Assembly: GCA_003510135.1 (NCBI GenBank)
Contig: DOKY01000024.1
Location: forward strand, 1 to 13,834
From: Pseudothermotoga sp.
GTDB lineage: Bacteria > Thermotogota > Thermotogae > Thermotogales > DSM-5069
Direction of reading: 5' to 3'
Length of the DNA stretch: 13,834 nucleotides
Part shown: piece after piece, positions 1 to 6,347 of the stretch
Layout of the letters: every line of letters starts with the position of its first letter
How positions within the stretch are numbered: position 1 is the stretch's first letter
The notes under the pieces: model-generated
Told to the model about the DNA's origin: nothing
What the model saw: only the letters and a program-made list of their open reading frames with translations
Database searches by the model: none
Position numbers and translations under genes: made by a program

Positions 1-612
1 CTGATCAAGCCACTTCTACGGGTTTAGAAAGATCCTATGAGGGATGGAAACCCTCTGTGAAGAGAACTTTTTCTTCCATTTTATTCACGTTTAGAAAGAT
101 CCTATGAGGGATGGAAACCCTTGCTTTTCCCTTGTGTAATGAGCAATCTCAAGTATGTTTAGAAAGATCCTATGAGGGATGGAAACACTTTCTTTTCCAC
201 CAACCACGGATGAACTCGATTCCTGTGTAATCGTGTTTAGAAAGATCCTATGAGGGATGGAAACGAATCTGTTGCCGTTAGCCAGGACACTTACGGAGTT
301 AGGGTTTAGAAAGATCCTATGAGGGATGGAAACTTATATACTATGTCGCTAACTGCATCCCAGTGTACTTCTTGGTTTAGAAAGATCCTATGAGGGATGG
401 AAACTGTCACGCCATCTGTTGACCCTTGCATCAAAATAGATAGTTTAGAAAGATCCTATGAGGGATGGAAACCCTGGCGCATAAAGCAAGGTAGGTACAT
501 ACTTCGGTAATGTTTAGAAGGATCCTATGAGGGATGGAAACTTAGGATGATGCTTCAACGCCAGTTGTTTGTACGTGGCCTTGGTTTAGAAAGTTCTGTA
601 AGGGACAGAAAC
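1..612 (+). CRISPR. CRISPR array, leader-distal part (left end cut by window)
   Basis: A 30-nt direct repeat starting GTTTAGAAAG and ending GGATGGAAAC occurs identically at 22-51, 89-118, 157-186, 235-264, 304-333, 375-404 and 443-472. A copy at 512-541 has one A-to-G change at repeat position 9, and a degenerate 29-nt copy lies at 584-612. Spacers between them are 37, 38, 48, 39, 41, 38, 39 and 42 nt, all different; bases 1-21 are the end of another spacer. The 3' half (CCTATGAGG...GGAAAC) resembles type I-B repeats of Clostridia and Thermotoga in the orientation whose last 8 nt (ATGGAAAC, compare ATTGAAAC) form the crRNA 5' tag. I therefore infer transcription left to right, with the leader outside the window to the left. 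Repeat decay on the right agrees with this. No cas genes are in the window, so the subtype is not established. Confidence 0.98.
584..612 (+). repeat. Degenerate terminal CRISPR repeat with an altered hairpin
   Basis: This 29-nt copy keeps the first 10 nt and the last GAAAC of the repeat but differs at about seven internal positions and lacks one base. The changed centre forms a perfect 6-bp stem, TTCTGT (594-599) with ACAGAA (605-610), around AAGGG. The canonical repeats have only a 4-bp stem, ATCC with GGAT. It is the last copy that could plausibly still be processed. Confidence 0.85.
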
Positions 613-637
613 GTACATCGCTGAGGTTGAATCTGAC

Positions 638-743
638 GTTTGGAAAGATACCATGAAGATAGAAGCTCGAGCACACTCTCAGTCATCATATGTTTCTGAT
701 TTTATTGAGATTCGTTCAGAAAAAATCCTGCGGGGAAAGAAAG
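638..743 (+). repeat. Two fossil CRISPR repeats beyond the array end
   Basis: Positions 638-666 (starting GTTTGGAAAGAT, ending AGAAGC) and 714-743 (starting GTTCAGAAA, containing ATCCTG, ending AGAAAG) align over their whole length with the array repeat, with many substitutions and small indels. They are separated by 25 nt from the terminal repeat and by 47 nt from each other, close to repeat-spacer periodicity. The simplest reading is old, unselected repeat-spacer units decaying at the trailer end. A weaker resemblance continues near 771-799 but I do not count it. Positions 744-841 hold nothing else I can recognise. Confidence 0.7.
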
Positions 744-841
744 TGTCGCTTGCATGAACGCATCTACTCAACAAGTGTATACCTTAAGGGATGCGATTGA
801 TCAAACTGTTTTGCGTCACGTAGTAGAATAAATTTAGAGGT

Positions 842-1567
842 GTGGTGGTGAACAAGCTTTTCCTTTTGATCACGGCGCTATTGTTGATCTTTGTGCTTTC
901 TTCTTGCGATCCGAAGATTGCAAAGCGCGGGAAGAGATATCTGAACATGCGTTTTTATCGTTTCGAGGAGCTGGACGGTGTGAAGATTGCTTACCAGGAG
1001 CTTCAAGATCCGTCCAATCCCGCCCTGGTCATGATACACGGTTTAATGGGCAACCCGACGAATTTCGAAAAGTTGTTTCCACACCTTTCTGAGAACTTTC
1101 ATCTGCTGGTGGTCGATCTTCCTGGATTCGGTCTGAGCGATAAACAGATATCGAAACCGCTCTCGCGCAGGTACATGGCGTGGGTCGTCGGCGAGCTTCT
1201 CGAGAAGAAGGGTATCGAAAAGTATCATGTGCTTCGAGGACGTGGCGTCTTTGATCTCAGTGAGCAGTTCGATCTGTGTGACGGGTGAAAACAGAAGTTT
1301 TTTGGACAACGTGTCTGTTCGAATCTTTCTCAGACTGGTTTTTATGAATTATCAGAACACTTTCAAGAGCTTGCTCGTGTCGTGCTCATTCTCTGGGGTG
1401 TGCAGGACTGCGTGACACCTGTGGAAGGTGCAGACTGTTTGGCACAAAGAATAGCAGAGAGCGAAGTAGTACTGCTGGACAACGCCGGTCATCTTCCGAT
1501 GATCGATCAGCCTGAGAAGATGGTGCAGGCTGTTGAGCGGTTCGTCCTGAAAACGGTGTCGAAATGA
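842..1567 (+). pseudogene. Broken alpha/beta-hydrolase lipoprotein
   Basis: The first part (to the TGA at 1286-1288) encodes a lipoprotein signal with lipobox LSSC (residues 19-22), then a typical alpha/beta-hydrolase start: the oxyanion loop HGLMG (66-70) and VDLPGFGLSD (91-100). After KYHV (about position 1226) homology stops. The expected nucleophile elbow GxSxG is absent in all three frames. A stretch in the +1 frame (about 1230-1310, EDVASLISVSSS) looks like the strand after the elbow. From about 1385 the original frame resumes with LILWGVQD and DNAGHLP, which carry the acid and histidine regions, and ends at 1567. About 100 nt around the elbow and most of the cap domain appear deleted, with a frameshift and stop. 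An SD (AGAGGTG, 836-842) fits the third of three tandem GTG codons (848) best. No single base correction would restore an enzyme. Confidence 0.85.
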
Positions 1568-1610
1568 AATGTGAAGGATCGAAATTCTTGGCCGTTGTGG
1601 GGGTGATTCT

Positions 1611-3017
1611 GTGCAGGGTGAAAGGCTCAGTTTGAAGACCAAGATCGGTTATGGTCTCGGCGATCTCTACGGTGGAGGGGCGTTCATCATTGTGGGTACG
1701 TACTATCTGCACTTTCTCACCGACGTGGTCAGAATCACACCCGTTCTGGCGGGTTTGATCATCATGATCAGCAAGATATGGGACGCGATCAGCGATCCTT
1801 TGATGGGCATCATATCGGATCGAACCAGAACGAGGTTTGGAAGAAGAAGACCTTACTTTTTGATGGGAATACCTCTGATCTTCATCTCTTTCTGGCTGCT
1901 GTGGTATCCTGTAGGCTTTGCTCAGGAGTGGCAAAGGTTCGCTTACATGCTCTTTTCTTATCTATTTTTTGTCACGGTGATCACGATGGTCATGATTCCT
2001 TACAACGCGCTCGCTCCGGAGCTCACACTCGACTACAACGAAAGAACTTCTCTGACGGCCTTCAGGATGTTTTTCTCCATGCTCTCTTCGGTCATCTGCG
2101 CGGTGCTGCCCCTGGAGATAGTCAAAAGGTTCGATTCTCCAAAAGCTGGCTACATGGCGATGGGCATGTTTTTCGGCGCCTTTTTCGCGATCCCGTTTTT
2201 GTTCACTTTCCTCGCGACAAGAGAAAGGAAGGAGTTTCGGCAGCAGGTTTTCAAGTTCTCCTTCAGAGAGTTTCTCGAGCCTTTCAGGAACAAAACTTTC
2301 GTCTACATACTGCTGATGTATCTTTTCAGTTTCCTGACAATGGACGTGATCATGAGCGTGCTGATCTACTACACGACCTATTATCTGGGGAAAGGTAACA
2401 TAACCAACCTCGCGCTCGGAACGCTTCTGATCGTCGAGATAGCTTTCATACCTTTCTGGAGCTTCGTTGCGAAGAAATATGGAAAGCGCGTGGCCTTTCT
2501 TTCCAGCGTCATGGTTTGGATCGTGGCGATGTTCTACAGCTTGACCATCACACCAGCCAGTTCGACGCTGGTCATATACCTTTTCGCCGCGTTCAGTGGG
2601 ATCGGAACGGGTGGAGTCGTCATAACGATCTATTCCATGTTCGCGGACGTTCCAGATGTGGACGAGCTGAAGAGTGGCCAAAGGCGTGAGGGAATCTATT
2701 CTGGACTTTTCACGTTCATGAGAAAGCTCAGCTCGGCGGTGGGATTGTTTCTGGTTTCGAGCATCATCTCCGCGGCGGGTTACAGACCGGGCCAGGAACA
2801 GAGCGAAACGTTTCTGCTTGTGCTCAGATTCGTGTTCGCCTTTCTGCCCGTGCTGCTTTTAACGATCGCTCTGCTCTTTGCGCTGAAGTATCCTCTCACG
2901 AGGCAGATGCACGACACTTTGAAAAAGATCCTGCAGATTAAAAGGCAGAATCTGCAGCTCGATGAAGAATTGAAGAGAGAAGAAGAGATGCTGAAGGTGA
3001 AACTGCTCGGAGAATGA
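1611..3017 (+). CDS. GPH-family sugar:cation symporter (MelB-like MFS)
   Basis: This 468-residue polytopic membrane protein has the hallmarks of the glycoside-pentoside-hexuronide:cation symporters. These are the N-terminal GYGLGDLYGG motif (13-22) and the signature DAISDPLMGIISDRTRTR (58-75) followed by FGRRRPYFL, with about 12 hydrophobic segments. The family imports melibiose, xylosides, glucuronides and similar sugars with Na+ or H+; the substrate here cannot be read from sequence. The C-terminus (about 430-468) is a charged, probably coiled-coil tail, longer than in many relatives. The start is GTG, preceded by GGGGGTGATT (about 1597-1606). It lies 43 nt after the broken hydrolase, so the two were probably once cotranscribed. 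Confidence 0.93.
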   Translation: MQGERLSLKTKIGYGLGDLYGGGAFIIVGTYYLHFLTDVVRITPVLAGLIIMISKIWDAISDPLMGIISDRTRTRFGRRRPYFLMGIPLIFISFWLLWYPVGFAQEWQRFAYMLFSYLFFVTVITMVMIPYNALAPELTLDYNERTSLTAFRMFFSMLSSVICAVLPLEIVKRFDSPKAGYMAMGMFFGAFFAIPFLFTFLATRERKEFRQQVFKFSFREFLEPFRNKTFVYILLMYLFSFLTMDVIMSVLIYYTTYYLGKGNITNLALGTLLIVEIAFIPFWSFVAKKYGKRVAFLSSVMVWIVAMFYSLTITPASSTLVIYLFAAFSGIGTGGVVITIYSMFADVPDVDELKSGQRREGIYSGLFTFMRKLSSAVGLFLVSSIISAAGYRPGQEQSETFLLVLRFVFAFLPVLLLTIALLFALKYPLTRQMHDTLKKILQIKRQNLQLDEELKREEEMLKVKLLGE

Positions 3018-3047
3018 AGCTTTTCTTTTCGCATCGAGCTTTCTGAT

Positions 3048-3066
3048 CACTGAAAGTGTTTCAGTG
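3048..3066 (+). other. Stem-loop after the symporter gene
   Basis: CACTGAAA (3048-3055) pairs perfectly with TTTCAGTG (3059-3066) around a GTG loop. A run of six T follows only at 3085-3090, 18 nt later, so it is not a textbook intrinsic terminator. It could still stabilise or end the symporter mRNA before the convergent operon. Confidence 0.35.
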
Positions 3067-3095
3067 CTGGCCGCGGTTTGAGACTTTTTTCAATG

Positions 3096-3118
3096 AAAAA
3101 AGCCCCCCGGAGGGGGCT
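3096..3118 (-). terminator. Intrinsic terminator of the small minus-strand operon
   Basis: On the minus strand AGCCCCC (3118-3112) pairs with GGGGGCT (3107-3101) around a short TCCG loop, followed directly by a T tract (complement of A at 3096-3101). The stop codon TAG of the sigma-like gene (3119-3117) lies partly inside the stem. On the plus strand the hairpin has no T tract, so it serves the minus operon. Confidence 0.88.
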
Positions 3119-3464
3119 AAAACCGATACAGTTCCAGAGATTCTTCCTCACACAAAACGAACCGAACTTTCTGATTCCTGTGTCTGACGAAGCTGAACGG
3201 ATGGTTGTTGTGTTTGGGAGCGTTTTCTCCATCTTTGACCATGTTGAAGAGTTTTCTTCTGACGTACTGTTTCACATAGCCTGCTTCGTCCCCACGACCG
3301 TCGAAATCACTCAGCGCGATCAAAAGCAGATAGCACGCAGTCTGATAGAGGTCTTCGTAACTTTCTATGTTCCAGCCGTATCTTGCATAGATCACGTTGC
3401 ACAGACTTCTCAGATACGGTTCGTACTTCTTCCAGTTCGAAAAATTTGAGATCGATTTTCTCAC
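3117..3464 (-). CDS. Small sigma-70 region 2-like protein
   Basis: This 115-residue protein resembles sigma-70 region 2 and nothing else. An N-terminal helix (WKKYEPYLRSLCNVIYARYG, 11-30) is followed by EDLYQTACYLLLIALSDFD (37-55), matching the EDLvQeg...l..Av..FD core-binding helices. YVKQYVRRKLFNMVKD (63-78) matches the -10 recognition helix (fsTYa...IR..i). There is no region 4, so on its own it should not recognise a -35 element; it may be a split sigma or a regulator that binds core RNA polymerase. The GTG start overlaps the stop of the preceding gene by 4 nt (GTGA), with AAGGAG upstream, so translation is probably coupled. Similarity is by eye only. The alternative is an unrelated helical protein. 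Confidence 0.6.
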   Translation of the reverse strand: MRKSISNFSNWKKYEPYLRSLCNVIYARYGWNIESYEDLYQTACYLLLIALSDFDGRGDEAGYVKQYVRRKLFNMVKDGENAPKHNNHPFSFVRHRNQKVRFVLCEEESLELYRF

Positions 3465-3706
3465 GTGGTTTGCTCCTTCCAGATGGTCTGGTTGAAGTAC
3501 CTGACGATGTTGTCTATGGCGACGTCGAGGATCCAGTCGAACACGAACTGTGGCACGGGCAGTTTCACGTTGAATTGTTTGAGGAACGAATACACCATCT
3601 CTTTGACCTCTTGCTTTTTCTTCGCTCCATCCTTTGGCCTTTCAACCAGACAGATGGCGAGTGCCAGGAGCTTGGCTATGGTGTTCAGGACTTCCACGAA
3701 ATTCAC
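3461..3706 (-). CDS. Small protein, possibly holin-like (LL-H/superfamily 6 type)
   Basis: I place the start at the GTG at 3706-3704 because GAGGAGGTGATC sits 7 nt upstream; the open frame runs further upstream only through the control region. The 81-residue product has a moderately hydrophobic N-terminal helix (about 3-20, with K10 and E3 inside it). A basic linker (PKDGAKKK) follows, then two helices ending in FVFDWILDVAIDNIVRYFNQ. This layout (hydrophobic helix, GxxKK linker, helix, then a D-rich helix ending in N) recalls phage holins of superfamily 6. The N-terminal helix is only marginally a membrane segment, so a soluble or peripheral helical protein is also possible. First gene of a two-gene operon with the sigma-like gene. 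Confidence 0.55.
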   Translation of the reverse strand: MNFVEVLNTIAKLLALAICLVERPKDGAKKKQEVKEMVYSFLKQFNVKLPVPQFVFDWILDVAIDNIVRYFNQTIWKEQTT

Positions 3707-3722
3707 ACGATCACCTCCTCTG

Positions 3723-3778
3723 GTTCGAAGAATTGATACGTCGAACTTCCACGCCCGTACGATCCGTTCACAGAACGG
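3723..3778 (-). promoter_or_regulatory. Structured 5' leader of the small minus-strand operon
   Basis: Read on the minus strand, CCGTTC pairs with GAACGG (3778-3764, loop TGT). The overlapping GCCCGT (3780-3775) could instead pair with ACGGGC (about 3759-3754), and the two stems exclude each other. Closer to the start, GTTCGA (3746-3741) pairs with TCGAAC (3728-3723), a few nt before the SD at about 3721-3713. These are visible inverted repeats; any control of translation is inference. Confidence 0.35.
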
Positions 3779-3796
3779 GCCGTCTTCAAGCTTTCT

Positions 3797-3839
3797 TTGG
3801 TTGGGGGAGCGCTCCCATAATATAATATACGAACGTATA
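3797..3839. promoter_or_regulatory. Divergent control region with two palindromes
   Basis: A perfect 12-bp palindrome GGGAGCGCTCCC (3805-3816) is followed by AT-rich DNA with TATAAT at 3821-3826. A second inverted repeat, TATACG-AA-CGTATA, lies at 3826-3839. TTGGTT (3797-3802) lies 18 nt before the TATAAT, so the first palindrome fills the spacer of a possible plus-strand promoter for the ogt operon, a classic operator position. On the minus strand, TATATT/TATTAT boxes in the same AT tract could start the small operon, though no good -35 is seen. Between here and the ogt start I see only a roughly 150-nt leader with no clear element. Confidence 0.45.
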
Positions 3840-3990
3840 CTCCTACGGGAAAAACGGCACCGGTTAAGAAACGGTTCCTCTTGCGATAAAAGAATGTTTA
3901 ACTGTCGACGTTCTAAAAACTCTTTCACCACGATAGAGCGTTGGAAAAAAGTTCGTGCTATCATCGTGCGGGAAGGATTGAGGAGGTCAG

Positions 3991-4443
3991 GTGGTGGAGA
4001 GCTTCACGTACGAATCGATCTTTGGACCCATATGCGTGAGTCTGAAAGACGGCAGAGTCTATCAGATAGAGCTTGGAAAAAGGTGTGCTGGTGCTCAGCC
4101 GGATTCAGAAATTGTTAAACAGCTGGAAGAATACTTCAGAGGTGTCAGAAAGCAACTCGACTTTCCTGTGGAAGTTCGCGGAACGGAGTTTCAACTGCGA
4201 GTCTGGCGGGCTTTGAGAAACGTACCTTACGGCTCGACGGTCAGCTACAAAGAACTTGCGAAGAGGCTCAACACGTCGGCCAGAGCGGTGGGTCAGGCTC
4301 TGAAGCGAAACCCGTTGCCGCTGTATTTTCCCTGTCACAGAGTCGTGAGTAAAGACTCTCTTGGGGGCTTCAGTGCCGGGTTGAATTGGAAGAAGAACTT
4401 GCTCGCGCTCGAGCGTGGTGAAAGATGCGCTGGAAACTCATAG
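3991..4443 (+). CDS. ogt: Methylated-DNA--protein-cysteine methyltransferase
   Basis: This 150-residue protein transfers alkyl groups from O6-alkylguanine (and O4-alkylthymine) in DNA to its own cysteine, a suicide repair reaction. The C-terminal domain is intact: VPYGSTVSYKELA (78-90), the arginine finger in SARAVGQAL (R98), and the active site PCHRVV with Cys115, then GGFSAGLNWKKNLLALE (125-141). Length is at the short end for the family, with a reduced N-terminal domain. An SD (AGGAGG, 3981-3986) precedes two tandem GTG codons; 3991 or 3994 could be used. The end overlaps the PBP gene by 19 nt, so it heads a three-gene operon. Confidence 0.95.
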   Translation: MVESFTYESIFGPICVSLKDGRVYQIELGKRCAGAQPDSEIVKQLEEYFRGVRKQLDFPVEVRGTEFQLRVWRALRNVPYGSTVSYKELAKRLNTSARAVGQALKRNPLPLYFPCHRVVSKDSLGGFSAGLNWKKNLLALERGERCAGNS

Positions 4444-6347
4444 GCTTTCTGTGTGGCTTTTTTCTGACGGTTTTCTTACTCTTCTACTTCTACGTCGATT
4501 TCACAAAAGATCTTGATCCGCCCGAGTCGAGGATTCCCACGGGCCTGCTGCTCATGTACTCGGATGGCACGCCTATGATGCTCCCAAGATCGTTCTGGAT
4601 AGAGCTCGAAGATGTGCCACCTTACTTTCTGAACGCCTTGCTCGTTTCTGAAGACAAGCGCTTCTATTACCATGCGGGTGTGGATCCGATCGGGATTGCG
4701 AGGGCGATCGTGAGGAACATCAGCAACATGTCGATCAGTGAGGGTGGGAGCACGATCACCCAGCAGCTGGCACGTACTCTCTATCTGACACCGACCGTGA
4801 CCTGGCAGAGGAAAGTGAAAGAGATGTTCATCGCGCTCTGGCTCGAAAGACACAGAACGAAGGAAGAGATCCTGCAGATGTACATAAACTCCGTCTACAT
4901 GGGCAACGGCCTTTACGGTTTTGCCAGCGCCTCACGTTACTACTTTGGTAAAGAACTGAGCGATGTGACGCTGAACGAGGCCGCCATTTTGGTGGGAGTG
5001 GTGAGATCGCCAGAGAACTTCAACCCTCTGAGAAGCTGGCAAGTTTCGAAGCGCAAGGCGAAAACGGTTCTGGATGCTCTGCTCAGGGAAGGTTACATAA
5101 GCGAGTTGGTTCACGCAAAGGCTGTGGAAGAACTCGAAAACATGGATTACACACGCAAAGTTAGTATCGACATGGACGAAGAGATATTCTGGAGGGTCGC
5201 TAGAGAGCTCGACCGGCTCGGTTACGGATTGAACGAACTGAGACAGGGCTACAGGATCTACACGACTCTGGACAGCACGCTTTCCCGTGCAGCTCTGAGC
5301 TTACCGGCAACGGTTGTCGCCGAAGCGATCGATCCCATGTCCGGGGCCGTTCTGCTGTACAAGGGTGTGGGACTGACATATCCGGAAGGTAGAAGGTTGC
5401 TCGGTTCTGCGATAAAACCTTTCTATTATTATCTGGCGGTCCTGGAGGGCTGGTCGACCGACAGCGAGCTGGTGGATCTGCCGTTGAAGGTTGGAGACTG
5501 GACGCCCGAGAACTTCGACAAGAGTTATCGTGGGATCGTCACGATGAGACAGGCGCTGGTGGATTCTCTGAACATACCGTCGGTGAATCTGTTCATGCAG
5601 CTCGGCAGAGAAAACGTGGTGGATTTTCTCAAAAACGAGCTGAAGATCGCCGGTCACTATCCCGAAGATATGACGATCGCTCTGGGCACACTTGAAACGG
5701 CTCCAGAGGAGGTTCTCAAAGCATACTCTGCGATCTTCAACGGCGGAGTGGTTCTACAACCGTACGTCGTGAAGCGCATCGAGGACGTAAATGGAAGAAC
5801 GATCTACGAAGCTTCGCCGAATGTGTTGAACATCGTTCGAGCAAGAAGGCTCAGTCCCATGGAGGCTTCCGCGGTTCTGCTGAGCGTCATGCGCGAGGTA
5901 GTCGAGAAGGGAACCGGCGTGCGTGCCAGGCAGAGAGTGCCGGTGGCAGGCAAGACCGGAACTTCGCTCAGAACAGCATGGTTCGTCGGGGGAGATCAAA
6001 CCTTCATCATGACGGTCGCTGTGGACGGTGAGGATCTGATAGGAGGTGTGCACGCCGCGCCGGTCTGGTCTCAGCTGGTTTCCAACTACAGCTATTCTGG
6101 CAAGATGCCGAAGTGGAAGCCGCAGACTCAGCTCGCTGTGAAGACGACCCTGCCATCTCTGACGCTGGATGTGGACAGGCTCGTGCAGTGGTTGCGGGAG
6201 GGCACTCTGAGCATCGACGCGATGGTTGAAATCACATCGAGGCTGGACGGTTCTGCGTTGCTCGATTTTTTGAGCAGTATAAACGAACGTTCGCCACAGC
6301 TGGCGAAGGAGCTCTGGGAAAGGATCAAGGCCAGACGGTCCTGGTGA
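4425..6347 (+). CDS. Class A penicillin-binding protein (bifunctional)
   Basis: This 640-residue protein builds peptidoglycan: it polymerises lipid II and cross-links stem peptides at the outer face of the inner membrane. It has an N-terminal anchor (about 5-25), then a GT51 transglycosylase domain with EDKRFYYHAG (75-84, catalytic Glu), GGSTITQQLAR (106-116), RKVKEM and the EEILQMYINSVYMG helix. The transpeptidase domain has all three motifs: SAIK (327-330, nucleophile Ser327), SLN (380-382) and KTGTS (509-513). It is compact compared with E. coli PBP1a, lacking large inserts, like PBPs of the 1C/2A size class. ATG at 4425 has GGTGA just upstream inside ogt. Its stop overlaps the start of the exporter gene by 4 nt. 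Confidence 0.95.
   Translation: MRWKLIGFLCGFFLTVFLLFYFYVDFTKDLDPPESRIPTGLLLMYSDGTPMMLPRSFWIELEDVPPYFLNALLVSEDKRFYYHAGVDPIGIARAIVRNISNMSISEGGSTITQQLARTLYLTPTVTWQRKVKEMFIALWLERHRTKEEILQMYINSVYMGNGLYGFASASRYYFGKELSDVTLNEAAILVGVVRSPENFNPLRSWQVSKRKAKTVLDALLREGYISELVHAKAVEELENMDYTRKVSIDMDEEIFWRVARELDRLGYGLNELRQGYRIYTTLDSTLSRAALSLPATVVAEAIDPMSGAVLLYKGVGLTYPEGRRLLGSAIKPFYYYLAVLEGWSTDSELVDLPLKVGDWTPENFDKSYRGIVTMRQALVDSLNIPSVNLFMQLGRENVVDFLKNELKIAGHYPEDMTIALGTLETAPEEVLKAYSAIFNGGVVLQPYVVKRIEDVNGRTIYEASPNVLNIVRARRLSPMEASAVLLSVMREVVEKGTGVRARQRVPVAGKTGTSLRTAWFVGGDQTFIMTVAVDGEDLIGGVHAAPVWSQLVSNYSYSGKMPKWKPQTQLAVKTTLPSLTLDVDRLVQWLREGTLSIDAMVEITSRLDGSALLDFLSSINERSPQLAKELWERIKARRSW

Noticed and set aside
119..234. 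Shared short words (CTTTTCC and TGTGTAAT) in the second and third spacers, suggesting related targets
   Set aside because: Only 7-8 nt each and at different distances; this can arise by chance in two T-rich spacers.
771..799. A further fossil CRISPR repeat (ACCTTAAGGGATG)
   Set aside because: Only a short central part resembles the repeat and both ends are lost; too weak to call.
797..829. Promoter for the hydrolase remnant (TTGATC and TAGAAT)
   Set aside because: The spacing between the boxes is 21 nt, too long for a normal sigma-A promoter.
3707..3964. N-terminal extension of the 81-residue protein to an open frame of 167 codons starting at 3964
   Set aside because: The extension reads through the palindromes and the strong SD, has no protein-like pattern, and the GTG at 3706 has an ideal ribosome site.
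3465..4118. 217-codon plus-strand open frame across the small operon and control region
   Set aside because: It is antisense to two better-supported genes, covers palindromic control DNA, and its protein sequence has no coherent domain.
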